Source of the DNA: Erodium maritimum
Taxonomy: Eukaryota; Streptophyta; Magnoliopsida; Geraniales; Geraniaceae
Length of the DNA: 64,000 bases
Direction: 5' to 3'
NCBI GenBank assembly: GCA_963921825.1
Contig: OY997594.1
Coordinates: forward strand, 28,378,956 to 28,442,955
Below, piece by piece: positions 38,713-51,090 of this stretch. Positions within the stretch are counted from its first letter, which is position 1, and each line of letters begins with the position of its first letter. Both the position numbers and the translations under genes were made by a program. The notes under the pieces are model-generated. The model was not told the origin of the DNA, searched no databases, and was given only the letters and a program-made list of their open reading frames with translations.

Positions 38713-41399
38713 TGTAAGAGCCGCTCCCGGTCAACGCCAGTCAAATCGGCGGAAAAACAGGAAAATTTAAAATTTTTGGACACACACCTAAATGAACCTA
38801 AAATTGACCCCGAGGGTAATATCGGACTTACGTTGACCCCGATATCGACCAAAGTGAGTTCTGGGTGACTCAGGGCAACTTTTTGACCAATTCGGGAAGA
38901 GTTGACTTTTTGCATTAAAAGTCAACCGAGCGACGTATTGGTCCGTTCGAGGCCCGTTTTGGATCCAAAAAGCTTAGCCGTCATTACAACGGTCTTAGTT
39001 AGGCCGTTTCCTTGTAGCACGTGAAATTTCCTAATTTCTTGGAAAATGGGCCCGTTTAGGCCCGAGATGGCCGAATTTCGCGAATCTGACTGAAAAATAT
39101 CTATAAAGATATTTTTCAAAAGGGTGGGACCCACTTGCCATTTGTCACACAAGTGGTGGTAGTTGTTAGTTTTTGAACAAAACAAAAAGAAGAGAAGAGG
39201 TGTGTTCGGCCAAGACAAAAAAGGAGAGAAGGAGAGAAAGAAAAAAGAAAAGAAGAGAGAAGGAGGAACGGAAAAAGGAAAGGGAAAAGTGAGGGTTTTT
39301 GTGATTTCCTGACGATCCGATCGATCGACTCAACGACTGCGGATTCGAGCTCCCCTCGTCATTCCCTACGGTGAGAACCCTTTCTTTTCTCGTTTTGGTA
39401 CGTTTGAAAATTAGGGTTTGAGTTTAAACGAGTCAAATATGGTTGGGTTTTGGTTAGAATTGGTTTAAAGATGAATGGTTGAGGTGTAGGGTTCGTTAGG
39501 AACGTTTTGGGGTGAAAAGGAATTTTTCCCACTATGGCCGTGTGGGGCACACCTGCCCGGACCTCGGGTTTTTCGTGTTCGGGTGGTTTTGGATGATCCC
39601 CGAATCGATAATTCACACCCGGAACGAATTATGGGATTAAATTGTGGAAATTGGAAATTTTCGGGTTTAAAACTTTAAACGCGAATTAAATCGCTCGGAA
39701 GTCGGAAATTGATTCCGTCGATTGCGTTGGAACACTTGAATTATTTTAGGATCGTAGAAATGAAAACGAGAATTTTCGGAGCCCCGGAAGGGCGTTTTCC
39801 GATCCTGGGCAGATTCGCCCAGCCGGGCGAATCGGGCTTTTCCGGGCCCTTTGTTGACAATGTCGAGTTATTGGGAAGTTTGGGAGTGATCGACATTGTT
39901 GGGGTCGCGTTTGGGCGTCAAATTCATTAAAATTCAGCTTTGCCTGCGAACTTAAAAAGTGTTTTAAATTGTGATCATGTTAGATCGTGCCGCCGACCGC
40001 AGAAAAAGGAGGCTAAACGGGTGACTGCGAGCACGCCAGAGCTTGAGCATGGATATTTGGAAAGCGTTACGAGGTAGGGAAAAGTAGCCGGATCTCGGCC
40101 TTGACTAGGGAAAGTTAACAGTAGAAATGCATGTGACACTTAGTTGTGTCGTAAGATAAGTAAAGTTATCGAACAATAGAAATGCAGGCGACACTTAGTG
40201 GTGTCGTAGGATACGTGAACGTATCGAACAATAGAAATGCATGTGACACTTAGTGGTGTCGTAGGATAAGTGAACGTATCGAACAATAGAAATACTGGTG
40301 GCTTTTGGTTGTTCCCGTAGGTTAAGTAACTTGTTGTGTCTATGAGGGTGGTCATGTGTGCCTTTGGGGTGTTGAACCCGTATGTTATTGTTTGTGTCTG
40401 TGGGTGGTCATGAGTGCCTTTGGGGTGTTGAACCCGTATATTACTGTTGGTGTGTCGTGGGTGGCCATGTGTGCCTGTGGGGGTGTTAAACCTGTATTGT
40501 TGCTGACTGTCCTGCCGAGGGGTAGTGAGTCGTATATTATTGTCGCTATTTGTTGAACCTTGGGTAATGACTGTGGTTGCATGGAGGTTGGGGCCCGCCT
40601 GATAGAAAAGGGGTCCTGTGGTCGCGCGCGTGGGGGTTGGCTAGCCTTCCGACTAACCATCGGTAAAGTTGTGCATTCTTCTGCGATGAAGGGTGGCTCC
40701 CCTTCCGACTAGCTATCAGAAAAGTATTGCTGTATATATCGCTAACAGGTCGACCGCCTGACCCGACTGCGTGTCGGGGAAAGTTGCGTGGGGCAGGCTC
40801 AAGCCTAGCCGTTTAGCAACCGACACTGAGTAGCTGGAGTGCGATCCTTTGTGATCTTGTTTGTTGTGTGCGATCCTTTGTGATCTTGGGTGTTGCGTGG
40901 TTATTATCTGCGTTTTGGGTTGAGGTCGTAACCGCTGTGTCGGGTCTACATTACGCGTCCGGGTTTTGAGTTGGTTGGGGAAAGTAACAGTTTTCGTGTG
41001 AAAGTCGGGTTACTTGGGTTTGGGGATAGTAGTCCCCGGTGTTTTGTTTGTTGTTGGTGTTTCCGGCATTTCTGCTAGTATGTCGTAGTCAGTTTAGTAT
41101 CCGTGGTGGTGAGCGAAACGCTCACCCCTAGCTGCTTTTCCTATAGGTACTGGCCGCGAGGCGGACTAGGAGAACTCTCGAAGCTTGAAGAGCTGGGAAC
41201 GGGAGTCCGGATTTTTGGGAGTTTAGCGACGTACGCTTTGGTTTTTGTCCGCTTGTTTTGGACGCTTTTCAATTGTAAAATATTGTTTTGATTAACTCAA
41301 AGTGGTGATTTTAAGCGGTTTATTAAAATGTTTGAAAATTATTTTATTATTTCACCGTTCGCGTTCCAGGTTCGGTCCTGCCGAATTCGGGGCGTGACA
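38713..41399 (+). repeat. 3' LTR of element F, full length
   Basis: 2,687 bp, starting TGTAAGAGCCGCTCCCGG directly after the purine tract AGGGGGGTAG. It contains donor-like ACG|GTGAG (39370/39371), 65-bp repeats with GTAGAAATGCATGTGACACT (40120-40290), a hairpin GGTGAGCGAAACGCTCACC (41108-41126), an acceptor-like TTTTCCTATAG (ending 41146) and an AT-rich end. It is the best reference LTR of the family in the window. Confidence 0.94.
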
Positions 41400-41824
41400 A
41401 GGACCAACCCCATGTGGGCAATTTTGGAAATGATGAGCAGGGGATTCTACAAAGCTTAGGTAGGCTAGAGGCTATCATGGACAATTGCATTACAATGAAA
41501 TACGACGCCCAGAATAACATGGCCAACATCACTACCAGTATAGGCAATTGTCTGCCGATATGTAACAGCTAGTGAAAGCCTCCCGGTAGAGCCATGGTGA
41601 TGGCTCCAGGTCTGACCTCTGAGTGAGGTGTGTCCATATGCAGTTTGTATATAGTTTGTGTTTGAGTCTCTATTTTGAGTCTGTGACTTACATTTCCCTC
41701 CCCATCTTGAGTCTTTTAGTTGGAGTATATCTGTTTTTAAGCTTTTGATATTGTTGAGTATGAGTATGAGGAGGTAACAATGCATGTTTCATATAAGTAG
41801 CAATCACATGCATGATCTTAAGAA
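41400..41824 (+). other. Continuation of the target sequence of element F
   Basis: The first 170 bp after AGGAC remain open in the frame of the fragment left of the element. They encode a hydrophilic peptide containing KYDAQNNMANITTSIGN, then stop. The rest, up to the Athila-like LTR, is T-rich with GAGTCT repeats. No known domain. Confidence 0.35.
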
Positions 41825-43296
41825 TGTGACGCCCTAAGAATTAACTCACAAAAGGGATCAGAAAATGCACCGATCGTCAAGTAGTATTTCGATTTCAGTT
41901 CTGGTTATCGTACACAAGGGAGCAGTTAAACAAGCACTTAATTTAAAACTCATTACTGAAGTAGTTTCTGAAATGATGTGGTTTTGATTTTTGAAATGTA
42001 AATTAAAATAATTCTCAATCAAGTAGGAAACAAAATATTACAATCGAAGTGAAATTCAAAGGAGAAATCGATCTAAGACTTTAACGGGGGTTACAATATG
42101 ATAAATAATTCGCGGGGATTCGTGTTACACTAGCAGAAACGACTAGCTTAATGGCAACGGAAGTTCTCTCAACTAGTCCTAAACATCCCACGATCGAATT
42201 ATGACCCTATTATAATCTAACATCCTAGTTATTCCTAATCTAGGTGTAGAAAGACATAAATAGTTATGATTTGTGAACTTCTCTAGCTTTCAGGGTTGTA
42301 ATCCTATAGTTACGCACTCGTGTTAACCTAAATGTACTATAAATTAGATTTAAACCTGAGTTACTTTCTTTTAGCAATTCTCATTTTACAATTGTTGAAT
42401 GCTAAAACATATTCATCTATCAAGTGATCAGTTTGACAAAGTATTAAGTTCAAATCATGCAAGCATTAATCTAAAAACAAATTACACAGTAAACACAAAC
42501 CCTATCAACTACTTTCTCGTAATTCTTCCCTTAGTCCCATATCAATGAAAATTTACCTCATGTAGATGAAGAAAGAACACTAAGAAGAAGAACAAGAGAT
42601 AAACATGATTTAAAGAGTAAAGTTGATACAAATAACAATATAAACGATGAAATGCAAAAGCGTTGCTTTAATCCTTCACTTCTCTCTCTCTAAATCTCAA
42701 GCCTAGGTCTCAAACAATCTCTATTTTCTCCCAAAACTCATCTCCCCTAAATTATAACTGAAGTGTTCTATTTTTACCCTTAAAATCCCAACTCAAACTA
42801 GAATTGTGTACGCGTCATGAGCCGAGGGATAGTCCGTGCCAAGAAGATCCTTGAAACAATGTGTTCTGGAAGTTGTGAGGCGTTGAGGGATGGTTTGTGC
42901 CTGGGACCGTCACAGTTTGGGGAACAAGGTGCACAAGTGTTTGGCATGGCCCGGGCGCAGACAACACATGGGTCCGGATCGGACCCTGATTAGATGGGGC
43001 ATAAAACAGTGTGTTTTGGCACTTGTGAGGCGTTGAGGTGCTGTCTGTGGATGGGCCTAGCTTGGCTTCGATCACCGACTGTTTCTAGTTTCGGCCTAGT
43101 TCAAGGGCTTGTCAATATCGATCAAATTTCGCTGTGAATCCCCATTTTATCATCTAATCCTTGACTCCTCTTGCAAATTTACAAACTACACAAAATGGGT
43201 GAGAAGTGCATCACAAAAACACTAACTCGGGACTGAAAAGCTCAAGATGTGGGATTCAAAACATCGAAAATCGATGCACATTTTGTGTCCACATCA
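41825..43296 (-). repeat. 3' LTR of an Athila-like gypsy element
   Basis: On the minus strand this begins TGATGTGGACACAAAATGTG immediately after the purine tract AATGTGGGGTAT and ends TTAATTCTTAGGGCGTCACA: 1,472 bp. It includes imperfect repeats with CTCAACGCCTCACAA (42830-43060) and an AGAGAGAGAGAAGTG tract followed by a long AT-rich leader-like part. The orientation agrees with the minus-strand integrase and RT at 51090-52870. The left flank is AAGAA; the partner LTR lies outside the recognisable region. Confidence 0.75.
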
Positions 43297-45053
43297 ATAC
43301 CCCACATTTAAGCTTTTCTCGTCCCAAGAAAACTAAACTAAGAAAACATTTAAAGATATGTCTTAGTTAAACCCCAAGGTTCACCTTGATAGGAGGATTT
43401 TAGGCCTCCTTTATTCAGACAAGAGCAGAAAAGTAAAAATAACGTATGCAAAAGGTTACGAAATTTGGTGACTGTTGAGGTATATTGTGTATCGATCAAG
43501 ATACCTTTCTCAAAGTTCGCCCATTCTACAAGATCTTACAAAGGTCAAGAAAGCACATAAACAGATGAACGCAACTAATCAAGCTACTACTCAACGCCCC
43601 CTCTTTCACTCCAACAGTGTTTTCCTCCTTTCCCTGCTACACATATCTTAGATATTCACATGCTAACATGTTAATCTCATATATACTAATCGTAAGTAAT
43701 CATGGCAATTAATAATTAAAAAGTACTTTAGTATTGTAATGTATAGCTAAGAAAAGGGTATGAAATGGATTAGAAAAGAAGCTTATAAATATAACTTGTC
43801 AAACATGCTTCATTTCACACCTTCAATACTTTTCACACATCCTGTTTATGTTTTTGTACCACAACTCTCAACCAAGCCATTTCTTAGACTCTCTTTTTTA
43901 GTCTAACTTTTGGGCTCATTTTTTTTCTTTTTCCCTTTCATTTCACCTTTTTTTTCCTTTTTATCCTACCCACACAATGTTTCTTTAGTACACTTCATTT
44001 TTCTTTCAACATACCAGATGGCACATAAATATTCCACATAACTTTATTATCACATATTCACTCAATTCAAATGTAATTTCTCAATACTCTCACCCATAAA
44101 GCACATAATACAAGAAATATGGATTAAAAAACATGAAAATATACAATAAATGAAGGGCTCATAGGCTTGTAATGCACGGTTCAGAAACGAAAGTATATAG
44201 CCTCAAAATGGGTGATTATGAAATAATGTAAGGTGAGATATTTGGCTCAAACTTTCCATATATGGCCTAAGATCATTTTCTTAATTAACTATGTTCTTTA
44301 TTCTATTTCGTCTCGAATGGGATAAACATGTAGTTCTAGACTCATGTTACAATACATAGGAATCAGAGGAGCCAACACCTAATCTAGTGTACACTCAGAG
44401 CACAAGTGAAAGAGCAATCTTAATGCATGTGTATACACTACTTAGTTCATTCATGAGATATCGATGTATTGGTTTGAACAATGCATGAAAATGGGCATGC
44501 GAAACGGTTCCATCATTCAAATCTTAAGATCCTACACTCCCTAGTTAACACATCACTAGAAAATATATATTTTTATTTTATGGAGCACAAAAATGCAAAC
44601 AACTGTATGAAGCAGAATGCATGCACTCCGCCCCATACTTTAAAACCAATCATTATCCCCAGTACGACTCCAAAACATATTTACACATGCACCTGAAAGA
44701 TAAAAGCCACTAACGAACCCCACACTTATCATATTTCAAGAAAATAAGAAACAACCAATCCAACATATGTCATCTACAACACATCAAGTCGGGTGCTCAG
44801 TACCCACCCAGATAATACATAGGAGGCAAGCAATGTAATATAAAGGGGGAAGAGATACTGACCCTCGAAGAACCATTGTTTGGCTTGCATTTGAATGGAG
44901 ATTTTGTGGAACATGGATGGACGGACTGCCTCATCCCTCCAATCCATTGTTGGGGTGTCTTCCAACTAGATCATTTATTTACCGTTGTTAGCTCGATAAA
45001 AAGGGTGGCTACAAAAGCCACCCAAGCACATCTCCATAAGCCACATATCAGTT
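43297..45053 (-). mobile_element. 3' internal region of the Athila-like element, non-coding
   Basis: Located between integrase and 3' LTR (minus orientation). It starts with the polypurine tract at 43297-43310 and shows no long frame. Stretches such as CCCACATTTAAGCTTTTCTCG and the T-rich tract at 43915-43975 are typical of the long 3' spacer in this lineage, where some members carry an env-like gene. No such gene is readable here. Confidence 0.5.
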
Positions 45054-46448
45054 TTTTTGATAAGCTAAAGATTTTATTAAGCAAATGTTCTATAAGATTA
45101 TAGAACAAAACAGGAAAGGATCCAAAAAGATCCAATCCTCAGACCATTACCAACTCCAAAAAGCGAAATACAAAAAGAGAAAAACAAAAACAAGAAGGAG
45201 ACGTCAAGCCTACTTCCTAGCCGGATTCAAACAAGTGAATCGGTTAGAAACCGGAACAGGGGATAAAGCTAGAGCAGAAGATGGTTCCACACACTCCTTG
45301 TTTTTCCTATCCTCGGTGTCCTTAATAACCAAAGCACAGAGATCAACAGGTTTGTGGCCAACCTTTGAACTGTAAATCCACTTTCCCGGGCTATCTTTTT
45401 TGGCAACGTCCACAATAAAACGTCCCATTTTATCCTCAGCAGAGGTCTTGGCTCTTGTTTGATAAACCACGGCTGGTGGAACAATCACCTTCGAATGTCC
45501 CTTCTTAGGACGATCACGTTTCTTTGGCTCGACCGGTTTCTCCAAGGCTTCCTTCCATGGGATGTTTTGCAACCCGACTTCCATAAACGGTTCACAATCC
45601 CGAGAAAAGACACCGTTTTCCACTAGGGCCGAACTCATAGCTGACAGGCCTAAAGCATTTCCAATACGATTGAAGACGGTAACCAGACTTGGATCTTCAC
45701 GGGCATGAGCCTTTTGGGCTGGACTGAACTCAGACCCACCCAAAACAAGCCCATTATCTCCTTTTGAATGAGCCAAACTGATCTGATCCTCAACCAGGCC
45801 TGCTCTAGCTGGATCAGGCCCACCCTGAATTGGCAAGCCCAAAACAGGAGCACTCACTCGCCCAATCTCCTGTAATAGCGGCGCGCTCGGAGATGAAGAC
45901 GGTGACACCGTGATTCCCGATGCAGATGTTCCCGTGATAGAAGGAGACCGATTCAAATCTAGAAACCCTTTCGAAATGGGAATCTCAGTCGGATTCGATA
46001 TCCCTTGAATCACGGGATCATCTCCAGAGATGGAAACGAGTGTATCTAATACACCGACAACCTGGAGAAGTGACGGCGCACTAACCACCGACGAAGGTCT
46101 GGGCCTGGACTCACGCACCATCCCCTCACCACCAAACGCCCGAATGAGTTCTCCAGAGGGAGCTTTCTGATCATCACGTAAAACAGAGCATGTGCTCTGT
46201 TTTACGACCTCGACGGACTCATTCGCCGGAAAACGCACTAGACGCCACGATAATGCCACGAACAGAGGATGACCATTCAGCTTAAAAGCATTCATCGTTT
46301 CAATGGCCTGAGAAGCAGCAGAACTCGAGGTGCATGTCTCCCGAGTGCCACATACGTCCTCTGACTCTAAAGTTTTGAACCCTTTCAACCATAGAGCGCT
46401 CCTTGGTCCGACACGGCCTGAGGTACGGGGAGTTCCTGGGCCCAGCAC
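45054..46448 (-). mobile_element. LINE with intact 412-residue ORF1 and no ORF2
   Basis: ORF1 (46448-45210) is open for 412 codons. Near its start QAIETMNAFKLNGHPLFVAL (about residues 47-66) matches the C-terminal part of an RRM. A long Ser/Pro-rich linker follows. Near the end, KKRDRPKKGHSKVIVPP (about 309-325) followed by VVYQTRAK is the basic block usual before the end of plant LINE ORF1. After the stop come only about 150 bp of T-rich 3' UTR, TTAATAAAATCTTTAGC and an A tract (45054-45060). Endonuclease and RT are absent, so the copy is internally deleted or non-autonomous. It lies in the 3' region of the Athila-like element, same strand. The 5' end is uncertain; it may extend to about 46500. 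Confidence 0.75.
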
Positions 46449-46659
46449 GGTATGTTGCTAGGTCTGTCCCTTAGTGCCTCCCTTTTCAGCGAGCTTTATT
46501 TTTTGGGACTCCTTGCGGCACGGGCCATCCTTAGGTCCGCAACAGACTAAGGACTCTTAGATTCCTGAGCTACTTGCATCCAAAAATACCATAATCAAAA
46601 TACTACACTTAAACACATCATCAAGTATACAAACCTCGGGTTGTCTCCCAAGAAACGCC

Positions 46660-46902
46660 TTTGTTTAACGTCGTTCGCTCAACTCAAAGACAACATAGGC
46701 CGCCACTAAGACTTAGTTTCAGGATCCTCTAGGAAAAATACTTCCTCATTCCCAACCATTCCACCATGGTAGTTCTTAACTTTATGTTCGTTTACTTAAA
46801 ATGGGTATTGTTTACCATTGGTAATCTCTATAGCTACCTTAGAAAGAACCTTAGTCACCCGTTAAGGACCAAGCCCCCTTTAAAACGAACGTATTGGGTA
46901 TG
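46660..46902 (-). pseudogene. Athila-like integrase C-terminal end and following spacer
   Basis: On the minus strand, LGP and VTKVLSKVAIEITNG-like residues followed by a stop match the end of gypsy integrase. The spacer then contains GACGTTAAACAAAGGCGTTT and CTTGGGAGACAACCCGAGG, characteristic of the region after pol in this lineage. The upstream part of the integrase is beyond the solo LTR inserted at 46903. Confidence 0.65.
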
Positions 46903-49900
46903 TGTCACGCCCCAATTTCAGCGAACCGAACTCGGGACGCGAACATTTAAAACATGAAACACTTAAAACCTGTTTTGAATAAAACTCTGATATTTCCATT
47001 TAGTTACAAAAATTAATAATAATATTTACAATACAAAAACGTCCCAACAAGTGGACAAGGTACATTATCCGTCACTAGACTCAACAAAATAAAGACCAGA
47101 CTCCGCTCCAAGCTCCATGAACTTCAAGAGCTAACCTAGTCCGTCCGTACCTGTAGGAAAAGCAGCTAGGGGTGAGCGTTCGCTCACCTCCAACGGATAA
47201 CAGACTGACCATGGCATAATTAGTAGAAAAAGCCAGTAACACTAAAACCAAACCCAACACCGGGACTACAGTCCCCAACTCAAGTACCCAACTGACCCAC
47301 AACCCGTTACTTTCCTCAATAGACTCAACACTCGATAACACAATGTAGACCTGACACAACTATCGACGACCTCCTCCAAGGACACAACAGAAAGACTACA
47401 CAACGCCAAACAAGATCACAAAGGATCGCACACCAGCTGCTCAGTAACCAATCTCAATCAGGTCAGGGTTCGACCTATCGCAATTCCTCGACACGAAGTC
47501 GGATCAGGCTGTCGACCTTTCGAACTCGCAATTCATTGACACTAAGTCGGATCAGGCTGTCGACCTTTCGGACTCGCAATTCATCGACACTAAGTCGGAT
47601 CAGGCTGTCGACCTTTCGAACTCGCAATTCATCGACACTAAGTCGGATCAGGCTGTCGACCTTTCGAACTCACAACATCAGGTAACCACAATCACAATCA
47701 CAGGCAAGTTCAACCACCAGGCACTCAAGACCACTCAAGACACCTCAACAATCAAGACTCGGGTTCAACAACCCCACAGGCACTCACTGCCACTCAAGAC
47801 GCACCAACGGTCAAGACTCGGGTTCAACAACCCCACGACACTCACTGCCACTCAAGACGCACCAACGGTCAAGACTCGAGTTCAACAACCCCACGGCACT
47901 CACTGCCACTCAAGACACACCAACGGTCAAGACTCGGGTTCAACAACCCCACGGCACTCACGGCCACCCCAAAACATCAACAGTAAGACACGGGCACTCA
48001 TGGCCACCCAAGACACCAACAATTAAATACACGGGCTCTCATGGCCACCCAAGACACCAACAATTAAATACGACTCTCATGGCCACCCAAGACACCAATT
48101 TAAATACACGGGCTCTCAAGGCCACCCAAACTCAACAATAAATAACACGGGCTCTCAAGGCCACTCAAACTCAACAATAAATAACATACAACAACCTCCG
48201 GCATACTCGATGCCTCCAACAGTCCTAAGATCACTAGTTTCACAAACAACCTCCGGGCATGGTCATATGCCTCCAGTAATTCAATTCTCGCTAAGTTCTC
48301 TGTTCCTACGACACTACTAAGTGTCACATGCTTTTCTCTTAAACGCTACGCTCCCGTATCATGCTTTTCTAATATTTAAATAAAACTACTCAACCCACGA
48401 CACCCCGGTGTCACATGCAATTCTACTATTAACTTTCCCTAATCAGGGCCGAGATCCGGCTACTTTTCCCTACCTCGTATAACACTCCAAAAGCGCTCCA
48501 CTAAACCTCGATGCAAACCCAGTCACTCGCCGAGCTTCCCTTTGCCTCGGTCCGTAGCACGATCTAAAAGAACACAATTTTAAAGCACTTTTAAACTATT
48601 ACGAAAAACCCGAAAATCAATAAACTTAACGCCCAAACGTAACCCCGATAAAGTCGATCACTCCCAAACTTCCCAATTACTCGACATTGTCGATAAAGGA
48701 CACTTAAAGGCCCGATTCGCCCGACATGGCGAATCTGCCCGGTTTTCAATAATTGCCTTCCGGGGCTCCAAAAGCCCCCGTTTTCGTTTCTACGGTCTTA
48801 GAATAGTTCAAGCAACCCAATGCACTTGACGGAATCGAATTCCGACTTCCGAATCAAATAATTAACGTTTAAAGTTTCTAAAACCCGTTAATTACAACTT
48901 CTCCAATTTAATTCCAAATTTCGATTCGATTAAGGATAAATGGTCTTGGGAACGTTTTAAGCCACTCGAACATTAAAACCCGAGAAACCGAGCACGTGGG
49001 CCCCACCCAAACCCCTTGGCCGAGAGCCCTAGGGTTCAAGGGGGGGGGGGGGCTCGGCCACCATGTGGTGGCTGGTACCAACTCCGGCCAGCCACCCATG
49101 GCCGGCCGGCCACCACCCATGGCCGGCCGGCCACCACCCACGGTGGCCGGAGCTCCTCCCGAGTCTCCGGTCACCAGAAAACGTCCAATAACACCTCCAA
49201 CCACCTCTAAAACGTCTCCAGCTAACCCTCAAACTCACTACAACCCTAACCCATAGTTTCATACAAAACCCTAACTTTCCAAAGTTAACAAAACGAAGAT
49301 CGGGTTAGGTCTTATCAACGAGGACGACGAGGGAAAGACGATTTCTCTTTGCCTTGAAACGATCCAAAGGTTTGAAACCCTCCAAACCCTAGCTTTCCCT
49401 CTCTTCTCTCTTCTTCTTCTTCTTCTCCTTCTCTCTCTAACCACTCTCTTCTTCTTTCTAATTTACATCAACTAACAACTAACTCTCCTTTTCTCTCTTT
49501 TGACCCACATGGTCAGCCACCCCTTCTCACCACACAATTTCCCCCCAAAACTAACACCACCATAATTAGGACAAGTGTCAAGGTGGGTCCCACACCTTTT
49601 GGAAAATATCTAAGATTCGTGAAAAACGGACGTTTCGGGCCCCGAACGGGCACTTTTCCAAGAAATCACGAAACTTGGCGGGCCACAAGGAAACGGCTCA
49701 ACTAAGACCGCTGCGACGACGGCTAAGCTTTTTGGATCCAAAACGGTCCTCGAATGGACCAAAACGTCGCTCGGTTGACTTTTCTAGCGAAAAGTCAACA
49801 TTTCCCAAATTGATCAGAAAGTTGCCCTGAGTCCCCTGGAACTCATTTTGGTCGATAACGGGGTCAACTTAAGTCCGGTATGACCCTCGGGGGTCAATTT

Positions 49901-49987
49901 AGGTTAAATTTAGTGTCTGTCTTAAAAAAATTTAATTTTCCTGTTTTTCGCAGGTTTGACTGACGTTGACCAGAAGTGGTTATTACA
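46903..49987 (-). mobile_element. Solo LTR D, Tekay-like family, inserted in the Athila-like element
   Basis: 3,085 bp in minus orientation, plus-strand ends TGTCACGCCCC and GTGGTTATTACA. Perfect 5-bp target duplication GTATG (46898-46902, 49988-49992). It is the longest copy. Inside are an acceptor-like site (last G at 47151), a perfect hairpin (47171-47188), four 58-bp repeats with CACTAAGTCGGATCAGGCTG (47470-47670), about seven 57-bp repeats (47715-48130), a run of 13 G (49040-49052) and a GGCCGGCCGGCCACCACCCA duplication (49100-49140). The donor-like site seen in the other copies is mutated here. Confidence 0.95.
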
Positions 49988-51090
49988 GTATGAGCTTTAG
50001 TTTAGAGTTATAAAGTAGAACCCTTTATCCTTTTTTTTTAATTCTATCACATTGATGTTCTTGTCATGTCATGCTTTGGTTCTCTCTTTGTAAAGCGCGA
50101 CATTGTGGTAGGCTTAAGATCTGTTGCTATATCTATATTGGCCATTTGTGTGTCAAGCCAGGTGTTCAGAAGAATGTCAGTTGACAATATCCATGTGTAA
50201 CCGGTGCGAAGCTGATTAAAGATGTCAGCTCAAAATGTCAATGATATGGTAGGGAATGACAGCACACGTGCGTGTAAGGTATCAAATGCATGGAATCTAT
50301 TGAGTGTATCTAGAATCATATCCATGTCTATCCGGTTGGAAGATTTGTTTCCTAGTATGAAGATACTTCCTTGATAGATATCTCCTCTATTATAGAAACT
50401 CTACAAGATAAGGAAACTAAAAGATTTAACCTGATCGTGACTCTAGAGGTGTAGAAACCCTAGAAGCCACAATACAAGGATGATGAGAGCTTCAAATACA
50501 AGTGCATTCATTCAAGCCTAGTTCGAATCTTTTGCAGAACTCAACGCCTATATCGTGAGGAAGATTCTTAAGTGCAAGTCCGTGAAGGACAGTTTGTGAT
50601 CCTTGGTTTTATGAATTGAGATTCCTAAGCATACTGTAGGAACTCAAAATGAACTAAGCTAGAGGAGAACGTTATATGCTCATACTTAGATTGATAATTG
50701 ATCAAATAGTAGAGTTAAATGGTGGCCATTGAAGAACCACGACAAACGCTGAAGAAAAAGAGCAATCCGAGACTGTAGGAGCTCGAAGAGTGGAACTAAG
50801 ATGGGTTCTCAGGTTCAGGAGGAGCCTCTGAACTAGGTTTGTCATTTTTTTAATAATAGCATAGGGTTGATCTGGTTGATTTGAGAACTTGTATGCGTAT
50901 TGATTACATTATAGTGAAAACCTTTCCACTAGCAAAGTGCCCTCAGATGTAGGAATGTTGTACCGAACTGGGTAACAAAACTTGTGTGTTCTTCATGCAT
51001 GAATATATGTTAATTAGTTGCCTTCATCATTTTGTTAACAATGCAAGATGCTAGTAAACAAGTCATAAAATCTTTAGTGACATCTTGCCA
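49988..51090. other. Insertion of unknown type between parts of the Athila-like integrase
   Basis: No open frame of note. Read on the minus strand, the segment contains ACCCAGTTCGGTACAACATTCC and downstream AT-rich DNA, which looks like part of a Ty1/copia LTR, but neither terminal repeats nor a second copy are found. It separates the integrase ends at 46902 and about 51090. Confidence 0.3.

Larger units (their letters stand above)
32651..41399 (+). mobile_element. Tekay-like Ty3/gypsy chromovirus F, complete ends, decayed interior
   Basis: An 8,749-bp LTR retrotransposon. 5' LTR 32651-33918, primer site about 33922, leader with tandem repeats, scrambled protease/gag region, RT, RNase H, integrase with chromodomain-like C-terminus, polypurine tract 38701-38709, 3' LTR 38713-41399. 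The perfect target duplication AGGAC (32646-32650, 41400-41404) shows that both ends are original. Gag is almost wholly absent, so the element depends on others for mobility or is dead. Frame lesions occur in RNase H and integrase. Confidence 0.95.

Noticed and set aside
46445-46500. Target duplication of the LINE (copy of the flank left of 45054)
   Set aside because: No convincing match of 8 bp or more to CATAAGCCACATATCAG was found near the presumed 5' end, so the 5' border is left open.
49040-49052. Run of 13 G as a structural or regulatory signal
   Set aside because: Present in only one LTR copy; may be slippage or a sequencing artefact.
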